Of a stretch of 64,000 nucleotides of DNA, positions 21,494-31,398 are shown one piece after another. Source of the DNA: Furcasterigmium furcatum (lineage: Eukaryota; Ascomycota; Sordariomycetes; Glomerellales; Plectosphaerellaceae); NCBI GenBank assembly GCA_001599815.1, contig BCIA01000005.1, positions 2,025,088 to 2,089,087 on the forward strand, given 5' to 3'. A program made the translations under genes and the position numbers. Under the pieces are notes generated by a model. The model was given only the letters and a program-made list of their open reading frames with translations. It made no database searches and was not told the DNA's origin. Positions within the stretch are counted from its first letter, which is position 1. Each line of letters opens with the position of its first letter.

Positions 21494-23425
21494 CTACCTC
21501 GACCTCAGCTGCTGCTCGTGCTCCCCCCAGAAGTTCTTACAGGCCCGGTGGCCCCAGTGCTCAACCCACCACTCCCCGAAGCTGTCCTCTACCTCAAAGT
21601 CGACCTTGGCCACCCTCTCGTCCCGCTTGAGCCCGCACACAACGCACGCCTTGGGCGCCGTCGGGACCACCTTGGCCGTCGTCACCGGCAGGTTCTCTGC
21701 CACCTCGGGCACACGAAGCTGCGGCTGTCCGCCTTGCCTCGTCGCGTTGGCCGCCGCCACGGCGGACCGGAGCCGCCCGACGTGTTCCCGCCACACGCCC
21801 GCCACGTCCGCGGCCTCGCGGTCCTCGCGGGCGGCCTGCGTGCGATCCACCCCCGCGAGCTTCATCCCCTTTGCGCCGGCCGCCGAGATGGCCATGCCCT
21901 GGGAGAGGAACTTGTCACGGTGCCAGCGGAGCTTGCGCCCGGCGATGACGCGGGCGGCGACCGTGGCGAGGAGGAGGTAGGCCCGGAGGAATGTCACGGT
22001 GGCCGGGTCGGCTGTGACGCGGTCCTTGAGGGACTGGGACTGGCCAGAGAGGGGTTTGTAGAGGGACGTGTCGGCGAGGTTGAGTAGCTGGGGGAAGATG
22101 GAGAGGAGGACGGAGGGAGGTGGAATATTCGTCGGCGGAGGCGCGGAGTCGGACCCCTGGTTGTCGAGGACAGAGGACGAGACGGCGGGACCTGTGGACT
22201 TGGGAGCTGTGGGTTGAGGGTTGTCCACCGCATCCCAGTCCCAAGAGTCCTCCGTCTCTACAGGCTTGGGCGCCGGTTTCTTGGGCGCCGCCGGTTTTGC
22301 AGCCTTGATGGGCTTTGCCGTCTCTGTAGGCTTCTTCTGCCCTTGCTCCGGAGGGAAGTCCTCGAAAGGAGACCAGTCATCTTTGCCTGCGTTGGTGCCA
22401 TCCCCCTCAAACGTCGGCCAAGCCGTGATGGGAGTTGGCGAGTGGTCATTGTCTTTCTTGTCAGAGGCCTGGAAATTGGGTTCTGTGGGAGTCTTCACAG
22501 CCAGTCCAGGGAATGGGTTTCGTTCCATGAAAGACGGTGACTTGGGGGCCTGAGGGTATGGGGATGTCACCGATGTGACGCTGAGAGTCGAACCATGGTT
22601 GCTGGTCCGACTTGAGGGGCCTGAGAACGATTCATTGAGTGACAATAGGTCAAGAGACAAAGGTGCCGGGGCACGAGGCTGCGACTGTGCCTGATGAATA
22701 GACTGTGCCGGTTGAGTTGATTTTGCGGGCGGCTGTTGGGGCCACGCATCGGCCTCGCTGGCACCTGTCTCGAAGTCTCCGAAATCGTCGTCGTCGCCCT
22801 CCGTGCCGTCATAATCCTCGGCGTCAAACAGTACGTTGGGGTCAGATTGCTTTGGTTGCTTCGGAGGACTCGGCCTTGAATACTGAGGAGCCGTTCTGGT
22901 CACACTCGAAGTCGAGCTGGCCGCTTGCTCCTGTTGAGATTGAGCATACGAAGCCAGGTCCACCAGGTTGTTTGACATCAGATCCAACGTCGAAGCACGC
23001 ATCCGGTGTCCTTTGAACGGCCTCTCACTCGAAGTAGAGGCCGTGCTTGGCTGAGCTGGCACAGCCAGTGTTGATTTCGGCGGACCAGCGGTCGCCGTCT
23101 CAAAGTCTCCCCATCCATCGTCGTCATCCGCAGCTTGGGTTGGCTGCGAAGTGGCTGTCGAACCTGGGAAAGCCCCGAAGTCCCCCCAACCGTCACCTCC
23201 GGTGGTAGTGGCGGTTGTCTGTGCCGTTGAACCCCATGGCTGTGGAGGCTGCGGAGTCTGTCCCCGTTGAGTGGTGCCGAAAGAACTGAAGTTGAACGGA
23301 TCCGAGGACGAAGTCACCGACTGCTGTGTCTGTTGAGACTGCGCCTGAGACGCTGCTGGTTGCTGCTGCTGAGATGATGGCTTCTGGTAGAAACTGTCGA
23401 ACTCGGCTAGGAGATCGGCGCTCAT
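21494..23425 (-). CDS. Aftiphilin/Laa2-like AP-1 accessory candidate
   Basis: This intronless gene encodes 643 residues. The N-terminal two thirds are Gln/Ser/Pro-rich and acidic, and carry repeated short aromatic-acidic motifs: LAEFDSF at 6-12, GWGDFGAF at 79-86, GWGDFE at 104-109, then DDFGDFE and SPFEDFPP further on. Such FGDF/WGDF peptides in acidic linkers are how aftiphilin, gamma-synergin and related proteins bind the ear domain of AP-1 or GGA adaptors. The C-terminal 200 residues are helical. They end with a conserved module holding C594, C597, H623, H626 and C629 (CVVC then HWGHRAC), which could bind a metal. I infer a clathrin/AP-1 trafficking role at the trans-Golgi or endosome. 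The specific name is not proven, and budding yeast Laa2 is the nearest functional analogue I can suggest. The gene is divergent from MRH4 across 432 bp. Confidence 0.75.
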   Translation of the reverse strand: MSADLLAEFDSFYQKPSSQQQQPAASQAQSQQTQQSVTSSSDPFNFSSFGTTQRGQTPQPPQPWGSTAQTTATTTGGDGWGDFGAFPGSTATSQPTQAADDDDGWGDFETATAGPPKSTLAVPAQPSTASTSSERPFKGHRMRASTLDLMSNNLVDLASYAQSQQEQAASSTSSVTRTAPQYSRPSPPKQPKQSDPNVLFDAEDYDGTEGDDDDFGDFETGASEADAWPQQPPAKSTQPAQSIHQAQSQPRAPAPLSLDLLSLNESFSGPSSRTSNHGSTLSVTSVTSPYPQAPKSPSFMERNPFPGLAVKTPTEPNFQASDKKDNDHSPTPITAWPTFEGDGTNAGKDDWSPFEDFPPEQGQKKPTETAKPIKAAKPAAPKKPAPKPVETEDSWDWDAVDNPQPTAPKSTGPAVSSSVLDNQGSDSAPPPTNIPPPSVLLSIFPQLLNLADTSLYKPLSGQSQSLKDRVTADPATVTFLRAYLLLATVAARVIAGRKLRWHRDKFLSQGMAISAAGAKGMKLAGVDRTQAAREDREAADVAGVWREHVGRLRSAVAAANATRQGGQPQLRVPEVAENLPVTTAKVVPTAPKACVVCGLKRDERVAKVDFEVEDSFGEWWVEHWGHRACKNFWGEHEQQLRSR

Positions 23426-23857
23426 CGTTGGCGATCGGGCACGTCCATAGATAGGGCTAAGGTATGGTTAGTTACAAGCAGAAATCAGGAGAGCTCTCAC
23501 GCGAGATGAGATGAGGTTCGACTCCCAGGTGTGCGGATCGATCAGCCCGACAGATGGGGCGGGGACGAAGATCTGGGTAATGAAAATACCAGACTATTTG
23601 ATGTCCACAGCAGTGGCGGCCAATACTGTTAGCTCCCTATCTCATTTCTCCAAGAAGTGGTCACTCATTTGGCGCATGCTTTCACGGCAAGTGGGGGAAC
23701 GCCAAGCACGCTTTGGTCGTTAGCTGCTCCAACGTCCATGGCCATCTTAAATTTTCGAGAAGCTCCTGATACATGTCGATCTTGATCGTGTGCACAACAT
23801 CGAAGCCTTTCGTTCAACACCCCATAGACCAGACCACCAGTCGTGGTTGTGCCGGTC
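23426..23857. promoter_or_regulatory. Divergent promoter region, AP-1 accessory-like gene and MRH4
   Basis: These 432 bp separate two divergent starts and must hold both core promoters. I see no clear TATA box. The words GGTTCGACTCC near 23515 resemble a tRNA B box by chance only (see rejected items). Confidence 0.5.
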
Positions 23858-25672
23858 ATGATGCCTCCCAGAACCTTGGGCGCATTATGTCCACTGTGTC
23901 AATTCTCTGTCCGACCTCGAGCTCCCTTCCTGTCTGCTCTCCAGGCATGGCCAGCGCAGTCCTTCACAACGAAGGCGAAACCGTCGCGAATGGTCCTGTC
24001 TGATCGCAGGAATGTCGCGCGCGGCGACAAGAAGCCCCCGAGGCGCGCCGTTGAAGGGCCTTTCGGATCCATGAACACAACATACTTCAACCCTCCCCCG
24101 AGTACGCGGCGCTCCACATCCCCGAACCCCAGAATCACCTCGCGGTCCGGCGCAAAAGGAGCATCCTCGAGAGGCGACAAGGATGACAAGGACTTCAAGA
24201 CCCTCAAGATGCACCGCGCACTGGCCGACGTTTCCTACAGAAAGCGAAACCAGATCAAGGAGGAGATGCAGACCTACGAGTCCTTCGACCAGTTCAACCT
24301 CCTGCCCAGCGTCAAGCAGGGCCTGATTGAGGATGCCCTCGACGGCATGATCGACATCAAGCCGACGCCCGTCCAGAGGCTTGCCATCCCGGCGCTGCTC
24401 GAGCAGAAGAGTCGGTTCACGCATCTGTCTGCGAAGAACCCTAACGGACGGCATGAGTTCCTTCTCGCGGCAGAGACGGGGTCCGGCAAGACTCTTGCCT
24501 ACCTCATCCCGGCGATCAACGCGCTCAAGATTTCCGAGGAGGCTGACGAGGATATCAAGGCGTACAGGGAACGCCTGCAGGAAGAAAAGGAGCGGGGCAA
24601 GAGGAGCCATGTGAAGACCAAATTTGACGAGCCGCACCCTACCATGGCGAGGCCCAAGGTCATCATCTTGGTTCCCTCGGCCGAGCTTGTGGACCAGGTC
24701 GGAGCTGTCGCGAAGAGCCTGTCTCACCATGTCAAGTTCAAGTCTGAGAAGCTTTCAGCTAAGCTGAGTGCCGAGGTCATCGAGCGCAACCTGTACTCGC
24801 CCCGCGGAGTGGATGTGGTCATCACCACCCCTCAGCTTCTGGCTGGAATTGCCGAGTCGGACCCCAACATCCTGTCGCGGGTGACTGATCTCATCATCGA
24901 CGAGGCCGACTCGCTCTTCGACCGCAGCTTCGCTCCGGTGACATCGAGCATCGTCAGCAAGGCACTCCCTTCCGTCAAACGGTTCGTCTGCTGCTCCGCC
25001 ACCATTCCCCGAGGCCTAGACAAGTATCTCGCGGCCCAATTCCCCGACATGGTCCGCATCACCACGCCAAACCTGCACGCCGTCCCCCGACGCGTGCAGC
25101 TCGGCGTCATCGACGTCTCCAAGGACCCCTACAGGGACAACAAGGACCTCGCGTGCGCCGACGCCATCTACAGCATCGGCAAGGAAGCCTCCCGCCACGA
25201 GGGCCTCGACAAGGACGAGATCGATATCCGCCGCGTCATCGTCTTCGTCAACGAGCGAGAGACAGTCCAGCCCGTCGCCGAGTACCTTCAGTCCAAGGGC
25301 ATCGATGCCGTCGCCCTGCACCGCGACACCCCCGAGCAGCGCCAGTCCTCCATGCTCGCCTCCTTCACCAGTGCCGAGCCCCTGCGTGCTCCGGCTCCCG
25401 AGCAGCCTGCGATCCCGGGCAAGCGCAAGCTGCCCAATGTCAAGGTCATCGTCGCCACGGACCTGGCGTCCAGGGGCATTGACACCCTCGCCGTACGCCA
25501 CGTCATCCTCTACGATGTGCCGCACACCACTATTGACTTTATCCATCGACTTGGCCGCGCTGGTCGCATGGGCCGTCGTGGAAGGGGTATTGTCCTTGCC
25601 GGCAGGAAGGACAGGAAGGATGTCATCTCCGAGGTCAAGCGCGCCATGTTCATGGGCCAGGCGCTTGTCTAA
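23858..25672 (+). CDS. MRH4: Mitochondrial DEAD-box RNA helicase
   Basis: This ATP-dependent RNA helicase is predicted to act in mitochondria, where yeast Mrh4 assists late assembly of the large mitoribosomal subunit. The single exon encodes 604 residues. The start is set at ATG 23858, with a second ATG immediately after; the frame extends upstream but only through a GTG. The N-terminus MMPPRTLGALCPLCQF, followed by Arg-rich sequence, fits a mitochondrial presequence. Helicase motifs in order are a Q-motif region with KPTPVQRLAIPAL, motif I AETGSGKT at 205-212, VPSAELVDQV, TTPQLL, motif II DEAD at 348-351, motif III SAT, VIVFVN, VATDLASRGID and HRLGRAGRMGRRG. A family-typical insertion lies between motif I and the next strand, and another precedes motif V (Pro/Ala-rich). 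The C-terminus is short and basic. Confidence 0.95.
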   Translation: MMPPRTLGALCPLCQFSVRPRAPFLSALQAWPAQSFTTKAKPSRMVLSDRRNVARGDKKPPRRAVEGPFGSMNTTYFNPPPSTRRSTSPNPRITSRSGAKGASSRGDKDDKDFKTLKMHRALADVSYRKRNQIKEEMQTYESFDQFNLLPSVKQGLIEDALDGMIDIKPTPVQRLAIPALLEQKSRFTHLSAKNPNGRHEFLLAAETGSGKTLAYLIPAINALKISEEADEDIKAYRERLQEEKERGKRSHVKTKFDEPHPTMARPKVIILVPSAELVDQVGAVAKSLSHHVKFKSEKLSAKLSAEVIERNLYSPRGVDVVITTPQLLAGIAESDPNILSRVTDLIIDEADSLFDRSFAPVTSSIVSKALPSVKRFVCCSATIPRGLDKYLAAQFPDMVRITTPNLHAVPRRVQLGVIDVSKDPYRDNKDLACADAIYSIGKEASRHEGLDKDEIDIRRVIVFVNERETVQPVAEYLQSKGIDAVALHRDTPEQRQSSMLASFTSAEPLRAPAPEQPAIPGKRKLPNVKVIVATDLASRGIDTLAVRHVILYDVPHTTIDFIHRLGRAGRMGRRGRGIVLAGRKDRKDVISEVKRAMFMGQALV

Positions 25673-26139
25673 GAGCTCACAGGGAGAAGAACTGTACAAC
25701 ATGGTGTAAGATTCGTACGTAAGATGGAAGACGCTATATGTAATATCCTGAGTAAATGCGTAGAACACATAGACTCTCCGATCTCGTTGCCATTATCTTC
25801 GAGAAGAAACGCATGAATAGCAAGAAATTGATGACAGCTTGACAATCACTTAGTTGTTACGACATCTTGCCATTGGTACCAGAAGTGTTGCTATCAAATG
25901 GCTGAGTGGCAGGCGGGAGCAAGAATGTGGCTAAGGTAGTGTTTCCATGGGGCGCGAGCTCCTTCGTGGGGCGCACCAAGCTTGGCCGTAGCCAAACGCG
26001 ACGCGTCGCGCGTTTTCCACCAGACATCACCACCCACCACAACACCAGGACCTCTCTCGAAGCACAGCAACCTTGTAAATCAAGCAGCAGAATATCGATC
26101 GCGCACCCATACAAGGACAAATCACATACACCGTCGAGG
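25673..26139. other. Intergenic region downstream of MRH4
   Basis: This holds the MRH4 3' flank and the promoter and leader of the next plus-strand gene. The reading frame of the next gene is open through the leader back to about 25906 without an ATG, so I treat that extension as untranslated. Confidence 0.6.
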
Positions 26140-27933
26140 ATGCCGCGGCCCCGGAGATCGCGTCGCACTGCGGCACACCCAACAGACGAGTCACCGATGG
26201 ACACCAACGCCGCGACAGAAGAAGCGGGACACCCCGAGGCCGGCCGATCCAACGACATCACAAACAAAGAAGCCCAGAGGCGACAGACCAGGCACTCTAG
26301 GAAGATGTCTGTGGAAATTGGCGTCAATGAGGCGAAGGTGCTGCAGAAATCCGGTTCTCATCGCGACAACGTGCTGGAGAAGCTCGCGGCCCAAGACGTT
26401 CTCACATCATCGGGAGCCGATGCAGGGACCAGTTCGGAGGGTAACAAGCTCGAATTGTCCGTCGAATTCGGAAGACGAGTGCACGCGACGCCAGCGCAGC
26501 AGCGGCGGGACACGACCGGACTGGATCTCGACGACGATGTGTTTGACGCGCTGGACGACTCTCTCGAGGACGACGAGGAAGTGCCACAGGCCCCGGCTAG
26601 CGGCCAGAGATCTACCGACACCTCCAGCTTGACGGCTAGCATCTTCAACAAGAGGCGGGGACGCGCCCCGAGCATCAGTCTCCACGGCAATGATTCAGCG
26701 GCCATCAGGCCCAGCAGCCGGGCGGGCGTGAGCGGCACGCCCGCTGTCAGTTCGTCCTTTAATATCAGCGCGTTCAAGAGGAGGGCAAGGGAGCCGAGTA
26801 TTCTTGGGACTGGGCGAAAGCCGCTCGCGGAGAGCGCTATCAATGTCTCTTCCGACACTCCTTCAGACGAGGATGAGGACGATTTTGCACCCGAGGCCGA
26901 GTCTACGCCACTGAATAGGCGCAAGACGCAGCCTGCTGTCGAGGCTGAGGCCGCGCAGGGTTCTTCCAGCGTGAGGTCGCGCAAGCGCAAGAGCCTGGAC
27001 GCACACGAAGCGAGCGACCGGCCGGAGAAAACATCACGAGTCGAGTCCGATTCTCATCCGGAAGCTGAGGTGGAGCATGAGCCTGAGGCTGAGGCTGAAG
27101 TTCCTGAGTTGGAGGACCCGGCCGCCGAGGAAGACGCGGACTCTGATCTATCTTCATTGCCATCTCTGCCCTCTCCCAAACTACCCCAGCTTCAACCACA
27201 TCGCCCAAGCACACCCATCAACCAGACAGACCTCATGGCACCGCCCGAGAGTAGCGGATCAGAGGACGAAGAGGTCTGGCGACCCGGTCAATATGTCCCC
27301 GCAAACCGAAGGCGTCAAGGCGCAGTGACCCCGACGCGTAACGCCAATCTGTCAGATGTCTCTTCGCCGCCTTCCCTAACCCATTCGCCCAACTTGCCAG
27401 CCACTCGACGGCAGCAGGCGAAGAAGAAAGGGAAAGGCTCGCCGAAGACGACAACGGCCTCCCTAACCGACCTGCTGCCGCGTCGGCGCCAGAGAAAGGC
27501 CCAAGATGGTGGCTCCTCGGACGCCGAGATCGACGGCTCAGCCCTCGCCCACGACCAGGATGAGCTGTCTTACATCGATGCCAGGCCGTCCCGGCGGCGC
27601 GGCAAGACAACACCACTCGGCCGCGGCAACGCTGCGAATCGTGCGACGTCTGGGAGAGATGCTGCTCAGGACAAGACGACACCCAAGACGACACCTGTGA
27701 CGAGGCGGGCCGTCAGGACATATGGACGCCGCTCGTCAGACAAGGAGAATCAGAGCGATCAGGAGGAGACGGGTTTGAGCCCAGCCCCTGACGACACTTT
27801 CGACGGCGGTGAGGAGACGACCGAGGTGGCGGACGAGCTGAAAAACGCGGTGAAGAAGTTCCAGGAGGTTGACCAGTGGCAGATGGAGTTTGAGGAGATG
27901 ACACAGAGCTCTTCGCCGAGCGGCGCGCGATGA
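26140..27933 (+). CDS. Acidic/basic nuclear protein with KEN box; sororin-like C-terminus (candidate)
   Basis: This intronless gene encodes 597 residues and begins MPRPRRSRRTA at the first ATG. The protein is almost wholly low-complexity: alternating acidic stretches, Ser/Pro clusters and many basic patches (RKRKS, RRRQRK), consistent with a nuclear, disordered protein. A KEN box lies at 535-537 (SSDKENQSD), the degron read by APC/C-Cdh1. The last 35 residues form the only predicted ordered element, a helix followed by VDQWQMEFEEMT at 577-588. This arrangement (disordered protein, KEN box, short C-terminal helix with a Trp then FE motif) resembles sororin, the cohesin protector whose human C-terminus reads LDEWAAAMNAEFEAAEQFD. 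Homology is only suspected; the function is otherwise unknown to me. No enzyme domain is present. Confidence 0.8.
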   Translation: MPRPRRSRRTAAHPTDESPMDTNAATEEAGHPEAGRSNDITNKEAQRRQTRHSRKMSVEIGVNEAKVLQKSGSHRDNVLEKLAAQDVLTSSGADAGTSSEGNKLELSVEFGRRVHATPAQQRRDTTGLDLDDDVFDALDDSLEDDEEVPQAPASGQRSTDTSSLTASIFNKRRGRAPSISLHGNDSAAIRPSSRAGVSGTPAVSSSFNISAFKRRAREPSILGTGRKPLAESAINVSSDTPSDEDEDDFAPEAESTPLNRRKTQPAVEAEAAQGSSSVRSRKRKSLDAHEASDRPEKTSRVESDSHPEAEVEHEPEAEAEVPELEDPAAEEDADSDLSSLPSLPSPKLPQLQPHRPSTPINQTDLMAPPESSGSEDEEVWRPGQYVPANRRRQGAVTPTRNANLSDVSSPPSLTHSPNLPATRRQQAKKKGKGSPKTTTASLTDLLPRRRQRKAQDGGSSDAEIDGSALAHDQDELSYIDARPSRRRGKTTPLGRGNAANRATSGRDAAQDKTTPKTTPVTRRAVRTYGRRSSDKENQSDQEETGLSPAPDDTFDGGEETTEVADELKNAVKKFQEVDQWQMEFEEMTQSSSPSGAR

Positions 27934-28546
27934 TGGGTCAGACGATGGGTAGCTTGGGAGTTTACAGGGGGTTTAGCAACGCGATGTGTGCCACGACTTT
28001 TGTTCGGAGGTTCGGATAGGGGGTCTTGGGTTGGTTGTTCATGATGACCCGTCAGTGTTGTTGCGGCGGTATTCTGCAAGCCTGGTTTTAGGTCAGTATG
28101 ACCTTATTTCTCTTACCGTATTCCTAGTGCATGTTTTTGACCCTGTGACCGCCCATCCGTTGTTATTACACGCCTGCTTCGTGAGTGCCGACTACTGTAT
28201 CCTGATATGGATGATTCATGTGGGATCCATGGATGGAGCTGCAGGCGGCCTAGGGGATTTAGTGGGGGGCGGGGTAGCTTCAGATGCGTAGTGCCGACCA
28301 AGCTCAGCGTTCCAGATCTTGTCACTCCTTCAACACCACCACCACCACCACAACATCCATTCCAAACGCCGGCAATCATTGTGCCTCCTCCAGTGGAAGC
28401 TTCTCCATACAACCAACCCCAACAACTCCCAGATCCTTGACCTCCACGACCAAGCGATCGACAGAACGACCAATTCCGATCCGTAGCGCGAGCGTCCGCG
28501 CGAAGCCATCCAGCCCTCCAACATCGAGCCCCTCCCATCCGTCACC
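27934..28546. other. Intergenic region upstream of TIP41
   Basis: This is the 3' flank of the preceding gene and the promoter and leader of TIP41. An A/C-rich leader with CACCACC repeats lies at about 28330-28360. No other gene is supported. Confidence 0.6.
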
Positions 28547-29453
28547 ATGAACCACATCACCTCCCTCAACGAGCCCTTCCCAAGCCCCGAGAGCCTCTCG
28601 GCGGCCACGACCTCCCACCGCCAGGGCACCTTCCAGATCTCCACGCGCAAGCTGCCCATCTCCAAAGCCGGCCCCATCGACACGATGACCGAGAAACTCG
28701 GCATTCCCGTCCCCGAGATGATCTTCGGTGACAACCTCGTCTCCCTCACCCACCTCCCCTCAGGCTGGTCCATCTCCTTCACCGCCTTCGACGCCCTCGA
28801 CCTCGTCGACAAGACCGACCGCAACATGCTCCAGGTCGCCTACGCCAAGGACTGGAGCAGCAGCCGCGAGAAGACGAGCGCCGGCATCAAGGAGGTCGTC
28901 AAGCCGTACGACTGGAGCTACAGCACCGACTACGCGGGGACGCTGGCGGCGGCGGCGCAGGCCGGCACGGAGGCGCGGGGCTTCGCGCCGTCCGCGGAGG
29001 AGATCCCCCTCGAGCTGCTCAAGCGCCGCGACCCGATCCTGTTCTTCGACGACGTCATGCTGTACGAGTCGGAGCTGGACGATAACGGCATCTCCATCTT
29101 CAGCGTCAAGGTGCGCGTGCACGAGCAGCGGATGCTGCTGCTGTGTCGGCTGTTCATGCGGCTGGATAACGTTGTGGTGCGGATCCGGGACACGAGGATC
29201 TATGTGGACTTTGCGGAGGAGCTGGTGCTGAGGGAGTACACCGCGAAGGAGGACAGCTTTCAGAATGTTAAGAGGGTAGGTGTTGTATCTTTTGCGTCGT
29301 GGGCTTCACTTGCTGACCTTCATCGTCCAGGCTCTCTTCATGTCCGGCAGGCTACCGGACGATATTACGGTGTCGCTGAGAGATGCGAACCTCCTGTCGA
29401 CGCTAATACCCACAGTAGAAAAGAAGGTCGAGGAGGTGAGATTCAAGGCATAG
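28547..29453 (+). CDS. TIP41: TIP41-like PP2A/TOR pathway regulator, 2 exons
   Basis: TIP41 links TOR signalling to type 2A-like phosphatases by binding Tap42 or the phosphatase catalytic subunits. Exons are 28547-29275 and 29331-29453. The 55-bp intron starts GTAGGT and ends CGTCCAG. The product is 283 residues, the usual family size. Family motifs include WSISFTAFDALDLVD, KPYDWSYSTDYAGTL, IPLELLKRRDPILFFDDVMLYE, DNGISIFSVKVRV, LLLCRLFMRLDNVVVRIRDTR, and after splicing NVKRALFMSGRLPDDI. Reading through the intron would give a longer but false C-terminus ending at 29713. The downstream neighbour is the Aurora kinase gene in the same orientation, 639 bp away. Confidence 0.96.
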
Positions 29454-30092
29454 CGGGCGTGTGGGATGTCGGAGGGATTGTCTTTGCCAATGCGATTTAC
29501 ACATGGCCTGACTGCATCGCTGAGGTGCCGGCCCTGCATGATACCACTGGCCATCTGCGTATTGTCACAGAGTCGAATCGTTCTGCCTCTGCAGCAGCAT
29601 TGAGACCGTTGACCAGAGTTGAGACTCCCACTAATTACGGCGAGCCTTTGACGGCCTATCTACTTGGTGGGAAGACGTTCAATAGAGCAAGCAAGGGTGA
29701 TCGCCTCAACTAGTGGCTAAGGATCACGAATGGGCTCAGGGAACGAATTCCTTCAGCGATGGAAATTAACCTTCAGATGAAAGGCAATTCAAGCATAAAC
29801 GCTTTCTGATCGTACATGGGATGAATTCAATCTTGGGAATCGAAAGTATCGGGTCCTCTCAATCGGTCCTCAGGCCAGTTGCTTAGGTAATTACCCTGAC
29901 CGCCCAGGGTTTTGGGTTGCCTCAGCAACGCCGGCCTGCGGCTCCCCTCAAACCCCAAACATCACCAAGCACGGGCGCTAAGACACCATAAGCCTTCCTT
30001 ACCCCAGGAACGACCGTTAATGACCTTCTGCCCACCCAAGATCGACGCTTGCCTGGCTTTCTCACTCCTTCAAACCTCGTCCAAACGTTCCG
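29454..30092. other. Intergenic region between TIP41 and IPL1
   Basis: This contains the TIP41 3' flank and the promoter of the Aurora kinase gene, with a C/T-rich run close to the start (30050-30090). No gene is seen. Confidence 0.6.
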
Positions 30093-31398
30093 ATGGCTAC
30101 CCGGGTGCTCGAGTCTCGCTTCGAGACCATGTCCGTCAATGACGAGAACTGCGACGGTACCAAGTCATACACGAAACAGGCATGTTGGCATCGTGCTGTT
30201 ATTGTTGCAACAACTTTGGCTAACACATGAGGCATGCAGACTATTGTCGCTGCAAAGTCGGGTGCTCTCTCGCACAGCTCCAGCAGGCCGAACTTTAAGG
30301 TTGCGCTTCAATCACAGAGCGCCAACGCCGTCTCGTCGATGACGGCTCCTTCGCAGACGGCACAATGGAAGGGCAACCCGACCTCGCCCCCGGCCCGCAA
30401 GCCGCTGCCCTCCTCCGCCAGTGTGTCTCGACAGACAGAAGACGCACTGGAAGCCGCCGAGAGGAAAGCTCTTGCTACCATGGTGGTCGAGCCCAGCCTC
30501 CCCAAGGCGTTCCACCTGGGCATGTTTGAGATCGGCCGCCCTCTCGGCAAGGGCAAGTTTGGTCGTGTGTACCTCGCCCGCGAGCGCACGAGCGGGTTCA
30601 TCTGCGCTCTGAAGGTCCTCCACAAGAACGAGCTGCAACAGGGTCGGGTCGAGAAGCAGGTCCGCCGTGAAATCGAGATTCAGAGCAATCTGCGACATCC
30701 CAACATTGTCAAGCTGTACGGCCACTTCCACGACAGCAAGCGCGTCTTCCTCATCATCGAGTTCGCCGGCAAGGGCGAGCTGTACAAGCACCTCCGTCGC
30801 GAGAACCGCTTCCCGGAGTGGAAGGCCGCGCAGTACATCGCCCAGATGGTCTCGGCCCTGCGGTACCTGCACCGCAAGCACGTCATCCACAGGGACATCA
30901 AGCCCGAAAACATCCTGGTGGGCATCCACGGCGAGATCAAGATTTCCGACTTCGGCTGGAGTGTACACGCCCCCAACGGCAGGCGAAACACCATGTGCGG
31001 AACGCTCGACTACCTGCCCCCGGAGATGCTCAAGCCTGGCAGCTCGGACAACTACTACAACGAGAAGGTCGACCTGTGGAGTCTCGGTGTCCTGACATAT
31101 GAGTTTCTCGTGGGTGAGGCGCCTTTCGAGGACATTCCTGTCATGACGCAGAGGAGGATCGCCCGGGCAGACATGACGGTGCCGTCGTTCGTGAGCCCGG
31201 AGGCCAAGGACCTGATCAAGAAGGTAAGTCCAGCTACCTACCTACTCGATGTTTGACAATGTGCTGATCTGAACGCAGCTCCTCGTGCTCGACCCCGAGA
31301 AGCGCATCCCGCTGGAACAGATTGCCCAGCACCCCTGGATCGTCAAGCACTGCGTCAAGGGTGAGCGGGCAGCCAACCGCGAGAAGTACTCGACGTGA
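30093..31398 (+). CDS. IPL1: Aurora kinase (chromosomal passenger complex), 3 exons
   Basis: This serine/threonine kinase of the Aurora family corrects kinetochore-microtubule attachment as part of the chromosomal passenger complex. Exons are 30093-30179, 30240-31223 and 31279-31398. The product is 396 residues. The first intron (60 bp) uses a GC donor (CAG then GCATGT) with a good CTAAC branch and ATGCAG acceptor; the second (55 bp) is GTAAGT..CGCAG. Without the first intron, translation could only start at ATG 30234, losing the conserved-looking ESRFETMSVNDEN segment. Kinase motifs are the Gly-rich loop GKGKFGRVY, the Lys in ALKVLHKNE, HRDIKPENILV, DFGWSVHAPNGRRNTMCGTLDYLPPEM split across DFG and activation loop (activating Thr in RRNTMCGT), and DLWSLGVLTYEFLVG. 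The DFGWS and TMCGTLDYLPPE signatures are specific to Aurora kinases. Exon 3 supplies the final C-lobe helix. Confidence 0.96.

Noticed and set aside
23510..23530. GGTTCGACTCC, a perfect tRNA B-box match
   Set aside because: The flanking bases do not form a T-stem (only two of five pairs) and no acceptor stem or A box is found at the right distance.
23843..23857. Upstream extension of the MRH4 frame
   Set aside because: It begins with GTG, not ATG; the adjacent ATGs at 23858 and 23861 give a better mitochondrial presequence.
29276..29713. Continuation of the TIP41 frame beyond 29275
   Set aside because: A GTAGGT..CGTCCAG intron joins to ALFMSGRLPDDI, which is family-typical, and the read-through tail has no TIP41 similarity.
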